Below, piece after piece: positions 17,247 through 24,892 of a stretch of 64,000 bases of DNA. Made by a program: the position numbers and the translations under genes. Every line of letters begins with the position of its first letter. Position 1 is the first letter of the stretch. The stretch lies in contig NZ_JASSOT010000079.1 of assembly GCF_030238365.1 (NCBI RefSeq), forward strand, positions 62,001 through 126,000, in the 5' to 3' direction. The notes under the pieces are model-generated. The model was not told the DNA's origin, did not search any database, and saw nothing but the letters and a program-made list of their open reading frames with translations. Origin of the DNA: Lelliottia wanjuensis (GTDB lineage Bacteria; Pseudomonadota; Gammaproteobacteria; Enterobacterales; Enterobacteriaceae).

Positions 17247-18086
17247 CTAACAGGCTGGCACGCCCTGTGCCAGCCATTGTGGCCAGATGGCGGCCCAGTC
17301 AGAGCCATGGCTCATCCCGCTTACCACAGCCGTGCGAGTACAGTTTCCGCCAACCGCCTGTACAAAACGGCGGGCGACGTCCGGGGGAACGGTTTTGTCG
17401 GCCTCGCCGCTGAGATGAAGCTGCGGTATATGACGCAGCGCCTGAGCGCGATCGATGGCATTGATCGCACCGGGCATGGCGCTCACCTGATGCAGCGCAT
17501 TCACATAAGCGACATCCAGATTCCCCGCCACCGTGCGTAGCGAGCGCACGTCCGTTCTCCGTTCAGCCAGCAGCGCCGCGATATTTCCACCGCCCGAATA
17601 TCCCGTTAAATCAAGCTGAACGCCTGGGTAGCGCGCCACAAACCGATCGAGCGCCTCGTTCATTGACTCCAGTACGACGGGTGAAAAACGATCCTCCGTC
17701 CACCAGCGCGCGCTGCACTCAGCGGGCAACGGCGGCCCGGCAAACTGGCAGGGTCGGGCGAGATACAGCACGCTGGCGTGCGCATCGGCAGCGGCCAGCG
17801 TCAGTCCGACCGGGTTGTGGGGCGTTGGATCGTCCGAAGGCCGCGTGCGGCTTTGCCAGGCAAACCCATCTCCTTCGATGTAGACGTGTAATGACCTGAC
17901 CGGCGGGGTCATTCGGCTCCAGCTGGCAATCAGAAAGTCGTTTGTCTGCACATTCTCTCTGGTAAGACCTGCCTGTTGCGCAATCTGGCTCGCCGTATTG
18001 CGCGGTTCTACCGCAGCACAGCCTGTAAATAAAAAAGATAAGCTAATCAATAAGACTGCGAAGAATATATTCTCTTTAACCCACAT
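17247..18086 (-). CDS. Putative lipoprotein alpha/beta hydrolase
   Basis: The 279-residue protein begins with a hydrophobic signal and a lipobox (FLFTGC, Cys at residue 22), so it is probably a lipoprotein anchored at the inner or outer membrane. A hydrolase fold is suggested by the nucleophile elbow GYSGGG, an aspartate in SGEADKTVP and a histidine in GMSHGSDW, in the usual Ser-Asp-His order. The substrate is unknown. It is convergent with the sugar cluster and divergent from the autotransporter, so it is probably transcribed alone. I do not recognise a named gene. Confidence 0.75.
   Translation of the reverse strand: MWVKENIFFAVLLISLSFLFTGCAAVEPRNTASQIAQQAGLTRENVQTNDFLIASWSRMTPPVRSLHVYIEGDGFAWQSRTRPSDDPTPHNPVGLTLAAADAHASVLYLARPCQFAGPPLPAECSARWWTEDRFSPVVLESMNEALDRFVARYPGVQLDLTGYSGGGNIAALLAERRTDVRSLRTVAGNLDVAYVNALHQVSAMPGAINAIDRAQALRHIPQLHLSGEADKTVPPDVARRFVQAVGGNCTRTAVVSGMSHGSDWAAIWPQWLAQGVPAC
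17253..17275. terminator. Perfect hairpin between convergent genes
   Basis: GGCTGGCAC and GTGCCAGCC pair perfectly around GCCCT, inside the last codons of the minus-strand hydrolase and 15 bases after the dehydrogenase stop. No T-run is present, so its role as a terminator for the sugar operon is uncertain. Confidence 0.4.
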
Positions 18087-18276
18087 ATCCGGGAATCACT
18101 TAAGTAAAATTAAAAACAACACTATTTCTACGGGATAATTCCACCCAGAAATAATTAAGCAAAGCTTATTGTTTTTTGCAACAAATTGTATATTCTGCGC
18201 CCGAACAATATCGGATTAATCCGAAGTTTATTTATCTGCAATTTTTACAACAATCGCAACTTTGTGACGGCACACC

Positions 18277-21108
18277 ATGAGAAAAAAATATCTAAGCCAG
18301 CTGATCTCTTTGCTGGTGGCTTCAACGGCGGCGCAGGGGCTGCTGACGACACACTCCATCGCTTCATCGGACGTTATCATTGATGCACCGATAACTGAAT
18401 TCAGCAACACCGGAATCATTGAAAACCTCGATCCCTTCCGTACGGGCAGCATTGTGACAGTCACCCCCACCGGGGTCGTGGATAGTTTTATTAACCACGG
18501 CACCATCCAGAATATGCCGAATAATATATTTCTCGGTTCGAACAATACTGGCGCAGTGGGGAATAACGGTCACATCCTTAATCTGTTCAATACCAGCACA
18601 GGAACAATCACGGGCTATCGCGGGATTAATAACGCGGGCACCATTGATTATTTAACCAATGATGGCGTTATTACCGCCGCCAATAATAATATGATGCCGA
18701 TGCCGGGACAAAATGGGGCCATTTACAACCAGGGTCTCATTGGCACGCTGCACAATACCGGAACGCTTCAAACCGGCACCCTCAATTTTTTCGGCAGCGC
18801 AGGGGTGGTGAACTGGGGAACGATCAATTCTGTTATTAACGATGGTTTAATTAGCGGCAGCGCGGACGGTATTACCAACCACGGCAGCATCGGCACTATC
18901 GAAAATAACAGCCGCATCGCCGGGATTAATAATGGCATTAACGCTAACAGCTCCAGCGGAAATTCCATCGCAGAGATCGTTAACAACGGTGAAATCACCG
19001 GCGGTTTGTACGGAATTTATCTCACAAGCTACAGCGATCAAAATCCCGCCACGCTGATTACTAACAACGGTACGCTGAGCGGGGGAAGCACCGCCCTGTA
19101 TGTATTTACCTATACCAATTCCAGCGCGGACGTCACGCTCACCAACAGCGGTACGGTTAAGGGGGATATTTTCTCCCAAAGCTCAACGCCGTTAACCATT
19201 AATGGCGGCACAAATACCACAGGGACGCTGACCGGTCAGAATGGCATTGGTCAGATCACCAGCCAGAGCTCAGAGGTGATTTTTGGTACGGGTTCCCTGC
19301 TGCTGAACGATAACGTGAATGCCGCAACGGTACAGAACAATGGCGCAGCGCTGCAGGTGAACGGCGACATTTCGATTGTCGGGGATTATCACCAGAAAGC
19401 CGCCGCTACGCTTATCTCTGGTATCTCCGATCTGGCCACGCAAAACGGTTTTTTAACCGCCGACACCGGATATGGACGCCTGAACGTCATCGGCAATGCC
19501 ACGGTTGACGCGGGTTCCAGCGTTAACCTGCTGCGCACCGGTGCCACCTATCAGTTCGCTGAAGGCCAGCGTTATGTAGTGATCACTGCCACAGGCGCGG
19601 GGACGGAGTACAACGCGGATAAGCTGAACTATCAGGCGATTGGCTATCACGGCGCGGTGAATGGCTCAGTCTACGAGGACGGCGCGAATAGGGCGCTGGT
19701 GTTAACCGTTGGCGCGGAGCCAGTAGTGGTTCCACCGGTTGTGACGCCTCCGGTTGTCACACCGCCAGTGGTGACTCCACCTGTGGTAACGCCTCCGGTT
19801 GTGACACCGCCTGTTGTCACTCCACCTGTGGTGACGCCTCCGGTTGTGACACCGCCCGTTGTCACTCCACCTGTCGTTACACCGCCGGTGGTGACACCGC
19901 CCGTTGTCACTCCACCTGTCGTTACACCGCCGGTTGTGACGCCGCCGACTCAGCCAACGCCGAAACCTGCGCTGGCGACCATCCCAGGCGCCACCGCGGC
20001 ACTCGGCGGTCTGGCGAGCTACACCGGCATCTCTTCTCCACAGCTGCTGGATCTGTACAACGCCTCACTGGCGATTAAAGGCAAAGATGAAGCCAACCGC
20101 GCGGGCGAGAAACTCTCTCCGGGTCAGAATCTCAACACCAGCTCAGCGGCTGCGGTAGCCACCTCCACCGCACAGGCTGTGGTCGGGGCGCACATTGATG
20201 CGGTACGCAATCCACACACCTCCGGCACCAGCGGCGTGGCGACCGGGGATGACTACGCCAGCAACTGGATCGTATGGGGTCAGCCGTTCGGCGGCTATGC
20301 GCGTCAGGACAGCACCGCTGAAATAAGCGGCTATACGGCGAAATTTGGCGGCCTGATCATGGGCGCTGACCGCTCGCTCGGCGACGACTGGCGTCTGGGC
20401 GCTGCCGTGAACTACAGCAACACCTCCGTTCACGGAAAAGGCAACCTGAGCGGTAACACCTCCACCGCAGATAACTACGGCATCATCGGTTATGCCGGTT
20501 ACACAGGCTCGCCATGGTATCTGAACCTCTCAGCGGGTGTGAACCGCCAGAACTACAGCTCCGTTCGCCGCGCGGACTTCACCGGCTTCTCCGGCGCGGC
20601 CCAGGGCAAGTTCAACGGTCAATCAGTCACCCTGCAAACGGAGTTCGGCTATCCGGTCAAACTGCCAGCCGACGTGGTGATCACGCCGCTCGCCAGCCTG
20701 ACCTATGGTTATCAACACGTTGATGACTATAAGGAAACCGGCGGCAACGGCATGGCGCTGGACGTGAGCAGCACGCATTCCCAGTCGGTCGTGAGCGACA
20801 TCGGAGCCCGCGTCGAGAGAACCTTTGCGACGGGTCTCGGCAACCTGACGCCTTTCGCGCAGGTCTCCTGGATTCATCAGTACGATAACCGCCAGGTGAG
20901 CAGCCATGCGACCTATGCCGCCGACGCCGTGGGTGAAACTAGCTTTATCACCAAAGGCGCGTCGCCAGTGGAGGATATGGCGGGTGTTGCAGTCGGCAGC
21001 ACGCTGTACGACGCGAACGATCTGAGCCTGGACGCGCGCTACGATCTGCAGGCGGGAGATCGCTATCAGGCGCACACCTTCAGTCTGCGACTGCGGAAGA
21101 TGTTCTGA
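18277..21108 (+). CDS. Type V autotransporter with proline-rich linker
   Basis: The 943-residue protein should display its passenger on the cell surface. The N terminus (MRKKYLSQLISLLVASTAAQGLL) looks like a signal peptide. Residues 45-470 hold many short NxGxI/L repeats (NNGTLSG, NNGEITG, NSGTVKG), typical of a beta-helical passenger. Residues 486-555 are 14 PPVVT units. A C-terminal barrel of about 270 residues starts near NWIVWGQPFGGYARQ and ends in an aromatic (RLRKMF), as barrel proteins do. The passenger shows no protease motif, so adhesion is more likely than proteolysis. The upstream 190 bases are AT-rich and probably contain the promoter. The Shine-Dalgarno is poor. Confidence 0.88.
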   Translation: MRKKYLSQLISLLVASTAAQGLLTTHSIASSDVIIDAPITEFSNTGIIENLDPFRTGSIVTVTPTGVVDSFINHGTIQNMPNNIFLGSNNTGAVGNNGHILNLFNTSTGTITGYRGINNAGTIDYLTNDGVITAANNNMMPMPGQNGAIYNQGLIGTLHNTGTLQTGTLNFFGSAGVVNWGTINSVINDGLISGSADGITNHGSIGTIENNSRIAGINNGINANSSSGNSIAEIVNNGEITGGLYGIYLTSYSDQNPATLITNNGTLSGGSTALYVFTYTNSSADVTLTNSGTVKGDIFSQSSTPLTINGGTNTTGTLTGQNGIGQITSQSSEVIFGTGSLLLNDNVNAATVQNNGAALQVNGDISIVGDYHQKAAATLISGISDLATQNGFLTADTGYGRLNVIGNATVDAGSSVNLLRTGATYQFAEGQRYVVITATGAGTEYNADKLNYQAIGYHGAVNGSVYEDGANRALVLTVGAEPVVVPPVVTPPVVTPPVVTPPVVTPPVVTPPVVTPPVVTPPVVTPPVVTPPVVTPPVVTPPVVTPPVVTPPVVTPPTQPTPKPALATIPGATAALGGLASYTGISSPQLLDLYNASLAIKGKDEANRAGEKLSPGQNLNTSSAAAVATSTAQAVVGAHIDAVRNPHTSGTSGVATGDDYASNWIVWGQPFGGYARQDSTAEISGYTAKFGGLIMGADRSLGDDWRLGAAVNYSNTSVHGKGNLSGNTSTADNYGIIGYAGYTGSPWYLNLSAGVNRQNYSSVRRADFTGFSGAAQGKFNGQSVTLQTEFGYPVKLPADVVITPLASLTYGYQHVDDYKETGGNGMALDVSSTHSQSVVSDIGARVERTFATGLGNLTPFAQVSWIHQYDNRQVSSHATYAADAVGETSFITKGASPVEDMAGVAVGSTLYDANDLSLDARYDLQAGDRYQAHTFSLRLRKMF
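19732..19941 (+). repeat. 14 tandem 15-bp repeats encoding PPVVT
   Basis: Fourteen exact in-frame PPVVT units occupy 210 bases. Synonymous codons differ between units, with a three-unit block (for example units 5-7, 8-10) recurring, so the array grew partly by duplication of multi-unit blocks. It separates passenger from barrel and may span peptidoglycan or the cell surface. Confidence 0.95.
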
Positions 21109-21162
21109 TTGATGTGAAGGCTGCTGACCGCTGGACGCGTTCAAAAGCCCTTTGAAAAAGCA

Positions 21163-21726
21163 GTGGAATCGTTCCGTTCACTTTGGTTTCTCTGCTTCCT
21201 GTCCATTTCTCTGCGGTGAACGTGTTAAGGGGCCGCCGCCCCCTTAACAATCTCGGCTCCCGGCCAGGAAAATCGCCGCTTCGCGGTACCTTCGTCTTAT
21301 TCCTTCCGGCTGACGGGGACGGGCGCAGGTAACATCCCTGTAAGTCGCGCCCTCGACGCACATCCCTGTGCGTCGCCCCTACCTCCAGTCAACGCCTCAG
21401 CGATTTTCAGCCGGACTCCCGCTCCCTCAACCTTCACAGCTGCCTGCATGTGGCACCGGTTTGGGTCCCCGCAGAAATCGGCGAACCGGAGGCCGGATGA
21501 CAAGGGCTGGACGCCATGGATGGCGGCCAGAGGCGAAACGAGACAGGATGTCGAGTCGAGCCGACCGCAGGCAGCAGGCCGGGAGGTGAGCGCAGTGCGA
21601 AGCACCGATTTCATGGCGGGGCGCGGGGATTGACAAGGGGGCCGCGTAGCCCCCTTGTCACGTTCACAGGTGATACAGGTTTAATATTCTGCTGAACATA
21701 AGGTGAACGGAACACCCTCTAATGCC
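21163..21726. repeat. Structured intergenic repeat element, copy A
   Basis: This 564-bp non-coding element is related to the inverted copy at 41498-41877. Its ends carry near-perfect inverted repeats: GTTCCGTTCACTTT at 21171 against the complement of AAGGTGAACGGAAC at 21700. Inside are strong hairpins: 21224-21248 (GTTAAGGGG arm), 21355-21374 (GACGCACA-TCCC-TGTGCGTC), 21507-21530 (a ten-pair stem with TGGA loop) and 21631-21660 (12-pair stem, TGACAAGGGGGC arm). The tetraloops follow a CA-NGGA-TG pattern on one strand. No open frame looks real. It sits between convergent genes. I do not know a name for this family. Confidence 0.7.
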
Positions 21727-21737
21727 AGATAGAATCA

Positions 21738-22370
21738 TCAAGGCAGTGGGATCGCCACCCACTTCCACCCCAGCCCCACCGTGGCGACCACAATGGTGAA
21801 GATCGCCGCCAGATGCAGCGCAAAATCCAGCGGATGCACTTCGACCGGATGACAGAACGACAGCAAAGTTAGCGCCATGCAGGCCACGCCCGCCCCGGCA
21901 GTGGCGAGACTTTGCAGAGGATGCAGACTGCGGGTGCGCCGCAAATAACCGATCGCCAGCAGCATCATCGGCGCGCTGACGGTCATCATAAAGACGTAGC
22001 AATTCACCTCATCCCGGTGATGCGTCAGGGATGTCTGCCCGAGATTCGCCAGCACGCAGCCCAGCCACAGAACCAGCAGCGGCATAAACCCTTTCCAGCT
22101 AAGCGGGCGACGGCCCGGAATGCTGAGTAAAAACGCGTTACGGATCGCCAGAACGCCCATCACAAACGTCAGTCCCAGTTGAAGCAGGGCCAAAAATGCT
22201 CCGGAATGCGCCCAGTCCGTCGCCACGCGCTGTAACAGCAAACTGCTCAGCCACCCGCTCGGGAGCGCCATCAGGGTCCACGCCAGCGCACGCCAGCCGT
22301 CGGGCCAGGGGCGTTTGACGGGCAGCGCCTGCTGGCTCAGTTTTTCAATTAACAGCTCATGATCGGTCAT
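21738..22370 (-). CDS. NrsF/DUF1109-family anti-sigma factor
   Basis: The 210-residue protein has about six hydrophobic membrane segments after a short cytoplasmic N terminus, as in the NrsF (DUF1109) family that holds SigF-type ECF sigma factors at the inner membrane. Conserved membrane cysteines are present (CVLANLG, EVNCYVF, VACMAL), which in Caulobacter NrsF are thought to sense oxidative or metal stress. It overlaps the sigma gene by 14 bases, so the pair is coupled. The family call rests on topology and context. Confidence 0.75.
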   Translation of the reverse strand: MTDHELLIEKLSQQALPVKRPWPDGWRALAWTLMALPSGWLSSLLLQRVATDWAHSGAFLALLQLGLTFVMGVLAIRNAFLLSIPGRRPLSWKGFMPLLVLWLGCVLANLGQTSLTHHRDEVNCYVFMMTVSAPMMLLAIGYLRRTRSLHPLQSLATAGAGVACMALTLLSFCHPVEVHPLDFALHLAAIFTIVVATVGLGWKWVAIPLP

Positions 22371-22917
22371 GGTTCGCTCCCATCCGGCGAAGAGAGGTGA
22401 TGGCCCTGTGCAGCAGGGATTTCACCGCCGGGATCGTCAAATTATGTCGGCTTGCGGCCTGCGCAAGGGTCATTTCCTGCAGGTGAATATGCTCCACGAT
22501 TTCCCGCTGGCGCGCGGGCAGTCTGTCGAGGATCAGCTTCAGCTCCTCCTGAACGTCCTGATGTTCCGCACTCTCCGTGGCTGCGACGTCCACCAGCGCC
22601 GCTTCCGTATCCGTCTCGCGGCGCAATGTCCGCCCGCGATGGCGCAAGGCATCGACCGTGCGGGCCTGGGTAATCGCCATCAGCCATGGCAAAAAGGGAC
22701 AGGCCGGATCGTAGGTATGGCGCACCCGATGCACCGTCAACAGCACATCCTGGATGACATCTTCCACCAGCACCGTGTCGGATACCTGTCGGCGCACGAG
22801 GGTGCGAATCGCCGGGACAATTGCCCGCAACAGCTGGGTATAGGCGTGACGATCCCCGGCCTGCGCTTTGGTCATCAGCTCAGGCCAGGCCTCGCGCGGG
22901 GCAAACCCGTTATCCAT
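22357..22917 (-). CDS. ECF sigma factor, SigF-like
   Basis: The 186-residue protein has sigma region 2 (residues about 28-95, including DVIQDVLLTVHRVRHTYDP and PFLPWLMAITQ) and region 4 (about 125-180, with LPARQREIVEHIHLQEMTLAQAASRHNLTI-like helix-turn-helix). There is no region 3, as in the ECF class. It probably directs transcription of this same operon, held inactive by the membrane protein encoded next. It follows the DsbD-like gene after 20 bases. Confidence 0.87.
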   Translation of the reverse strand: MDNGFAPREAWPELMTKAQAGDRHAYTQLLRAIVPAIRTLVRRQVSDTVLVEDVIQDVLLTVHRVRHTYDPACPFLPWLMAITQARTVDALRHRGRTLRRETDTEAALVDVAATESAEHQDVQEELKLILDRLPARQREIVEHIHLQEMTLAQAASRHNLTIPAVKSLLHRAITSLRRMGANHDRS

Positions 22918-22937
22918 ATTCCGCCATGACGGTTACC

Positions 22938-24170
22938 TCATGCTTTTTTGTCAGCCGCCTGATTCAGGGCGTTGACCACAATCGACGGCGTCAGCACCTG
23001 CGGGAGCACCTTCGGTGCGCTTCCGTCCGCCGGATAGACCACGTACAGCGGCAATCCGCCCTGCCCGAAGGCGTTCATCGCATCATCAATATCGGCGTTA
23101 AATTTGGTGGAATCCGCCACCATATAAACCGCGCCGGTGCGCGCCATCGCCTCTTTCACCGCCTGCGTCGAGAGCGAAGTACGATCGTTCACCTGACAGG
23201 TGATGCACCATGACGCGGTGAAATTCACAAAGATGGCTTTGCCGTGACCGCGCATCGCTTCCACGCTCTGCGGCGACCACTTCACCGGCGCGACGTTTTC
23301 CGCCACCAGGGTAGCGGGCTGTGCCGATCCGGTATTGATTGCCTTAGGCAACGGCGCAATCGCCACGACAAAAAACGCCACCGTGAACGCCAGCAGCACT
23401 CGATAAGACTTTCCGAGATAGCGTCGGCGTTGGGCGATGCCATACAGCCAGGCGGCAAAACTCACCACCACAGCGCTCGCCAGCATCACCGCCAGCGCCG
23501 TAGTCCCGGCCTGCTGCGCCAGGACCCACACCAGCCAGGCAAAAGCGCCCAGCATCGGGAAGGCCAGTCCGCGTTTCAGCACGTCCATCCACGCGCCGGG
23601 GCGCGGCAGTCGACGAGCTATCGCCGGGAACAGCGAGACGAGGGTAAAGGGCGCAGCAAAACCGAGCGCCAGAGCAAAGAAAATCGCCAGCGAAACCGCA
23701 GGCGGCTGGACCAGCGCGTAGCCTACCGCCCCCGCCATAAACGGCGCGGAGCACGGCGTGGCAACGATAATGGCCAGCGCGCCCGTCAGGGCCGAGCGGA
23801 CAAACGCCCCGCGCCCGACGGAGATCTCCCCGGCTCGCTGGAGCGACAGCCCGACTTCAAACACCCCAAGCAGGTTGAGCGCGGCCCCAAGAATAATCAG
23901 CGCCAGCACGGCGATCACCAGCGGAGACTGAAGCTGGAAGCCCCATCCGACAGCCGTTCCCCCGGCGCGCAATGCCAGCAGCAGTGCCGCCAGCGCCATC
24001 ATGGTAAAGATGACGCCGAGCAGAAACCCGAATCCTTCAGTCCGTGCGCTGGCGGTGTCGCCCTGATGGCGCATGATCCCCAGCGCTTTCAGGGAGATCA
24101 CCGGAAAGACGCAGGGCATGAAATTCAGGATCACGCCGCCCAGAAAGGCGGCAAAAATGGCGGTTAACAT
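22938..24170 (-). CDS. DsbD/ScsB-like thiol-disulfide reductase lacking the N-terminal domain
   Basis: The 410-residue protein begins directly with the electron-carrying membrane domain: the paired membrane cysteines C20 (NFMPCVFPV) and C140 (VATPCSAPF) are intact. It ends with a periplasmic thioredoxin-like domain bearing C322-I-T-C325 (FTASWCITCQ). E. coli DsbD and ScsB have an extra N-terminal periplasmic domain that is absent here. It should pass electrons from cytoplasmic thioredoxin to periplasmic targets, plausibly the peroxiredoxin encoded 31 bases upstream. The pairing with an ECF sigma operon suggests induction by redox stress. Confidence 0.87.
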   Translation of the reverse strand: MLTAIFAAFLGGVILNFMPCVFPVISLKALGIMRHQGDTASARTEGFGFLLGVIFTMMALAALLLALRAGGTAVGWGFQLQSPLVIAVLALIILGAALNLLGVFEVGLSLQRAGEISVGRGAFVRSALTGALAIIVATPCSAPFMAGAVGYALVQPPAVSLAIFFALALGFAAPFTLVSLFPAIARRLPRPGAWMDVLKRGLAFPMLGAFAWLVWVLAQQAGTTALAVMLASAVVVSFAAWLYGIAQRRRYLGKSYRVLLAFTVAFFVVAIAPLPKAINTGSAQPATLVAENVAPVKWSPQSVEAMRGHGKAIFVNFTASWCITCQVNDRTSLSTQAVKEAMARTGAVYMVADSTKFNADIDDAMNAFGQGGLPLYVVYPADGSAPKVLPQVLTPSIVVNALNQAADKKA

Positions 24171-24201
24171 AGCGAACCTCGAAGGCGAAAGTCGGCGTTA
24201 A

Positions 24202-24753
24202 TTACGAGTGCGATTTCGCATAAAGCTTGACGGCATCCATCGTTTTCTGGATGTGCGCATCCGGGTTGCGGTCCGTGTAGCTGAGCAGGATTTTGCCGTC
24301 CGGCGCGATCACAAACGAGGTGCGATCCGAGAGCGTTTTACCGTTCACCTTCATCAGGGTTTCATACTCGGTCGCCACTTTGGCACCGGGATCGGCAGCC
24401 ACGGCAAACTTATCGCGGCACTCGAGTTTCGAAAACTCATCCACCTGATCGACATTCCCGGCGGTCACCCCCACCACCGTCGCGCCCAGTTTTTTGAAAT
24501 CATCCGTCGCTTCCGCAAACGCGTGGGCCTCCAGCGTGCAACCTTTGGTAAACGCCGCCGGGAAGAAATAGAGCACCACCGGCCCTTTTTGCAGCGCCTG
24601 CTGTAACGTAAAGGTCAGCGGTTTACCGCCCAGCGCGCCCTGCAGGGTAAAGTCTGGCGCTTTGGCTCCGGCTTCGAGCGCGGCCTGGGTGTTCATGGAA
24701 AAGAGTGAAAGCGTCAGTACGGCGGCGGCGGACAAGGTTTTCAAAGTTTTCAT
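24202..24753 (-). CDS. Periplasmic peroxiredoxin
   Basis: This 183-residue AhpC/TSA-type peroxiredoxin carries a cleavable signal (MKTLKTLSAAAVLTLSLFS, likely cut after NTQA). The peroxidatic cysteine is C72 in AAFTKGCTLEA. C110 in FSKLEC may be the resolving cysteine. It would reduce peroxides in the periplasm using electrons from the DsbD-like protein encoded next. I chose the ATG at 24753 because GGAG lies six bases before it and the product then starts with a proper signal peptide. It leads the four-gene redox operon. Confidence 0.87.
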   Translation of the reverse strand: MKTLKTLSAAAVLTLSLFSMNTQAALEAGAKAPDFTLQGALGGKPLTFTLQQALQKGPVVLYFFPAAFTKGCTLEAHAFAEATDDFKKLGATVVGVTAGNVDQVDEFSKLECRDKFAVAADPGAKVATEYETLMKVNGKTLSDRTSFVIAPDGKILLSYTDRNPDAHIQKTMDAVKLYAKSHS

Positions 24754-24830
24754 GGTCAACTCCATCGGGGAAAAGTGGGCTATCTGAATAATAGTTCGTT
24801 AGCCCGCGAACAAAAGTTTCGCCCGCCCAT

Positions 24831-24863
24831 AAAAAAACATCCGCAAGGCTCACTTGCGGATGT
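24831..24863 (-). terminator. Terminator of gss
   Basis: ACATCCGCAAG and CTTGCGGATGT pair perfectly over 11 bases around GCTCA. Read on the minus strand the stem is followed by seven T residues. It lies 30 bases past the gss stop and insulates the redox operon. Confidence 0.9.
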
Positions 24864-24892
24864 TCAGTTGCAGCCTCAACGCGGTGAACGCG

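Noticed and set aside
19671..19910. Minus-strand frame of TTGGV repeats
   Set aside because: It is only the reverse of the PPVVT array in the autotransporter.
19732..19941. Possible CRISPR-like array
   Set aside because: The 15-base units are contiguous, in frame and without spacers.
21368..21633. Short plus-strand frames inside the structured repeat
   Set aside because: They are Arg/Pro/Gly-rich, lack ribosome-binding sites, are not shared with the inverted copy, and coincide with hairpins.
21163..21726. Retron or group II intron
   Set aside because: No reverse transcriptase or maturase gene is nearby and no catalytic intron domain is recognisable. The repeat is kept as an unnamed structured element.
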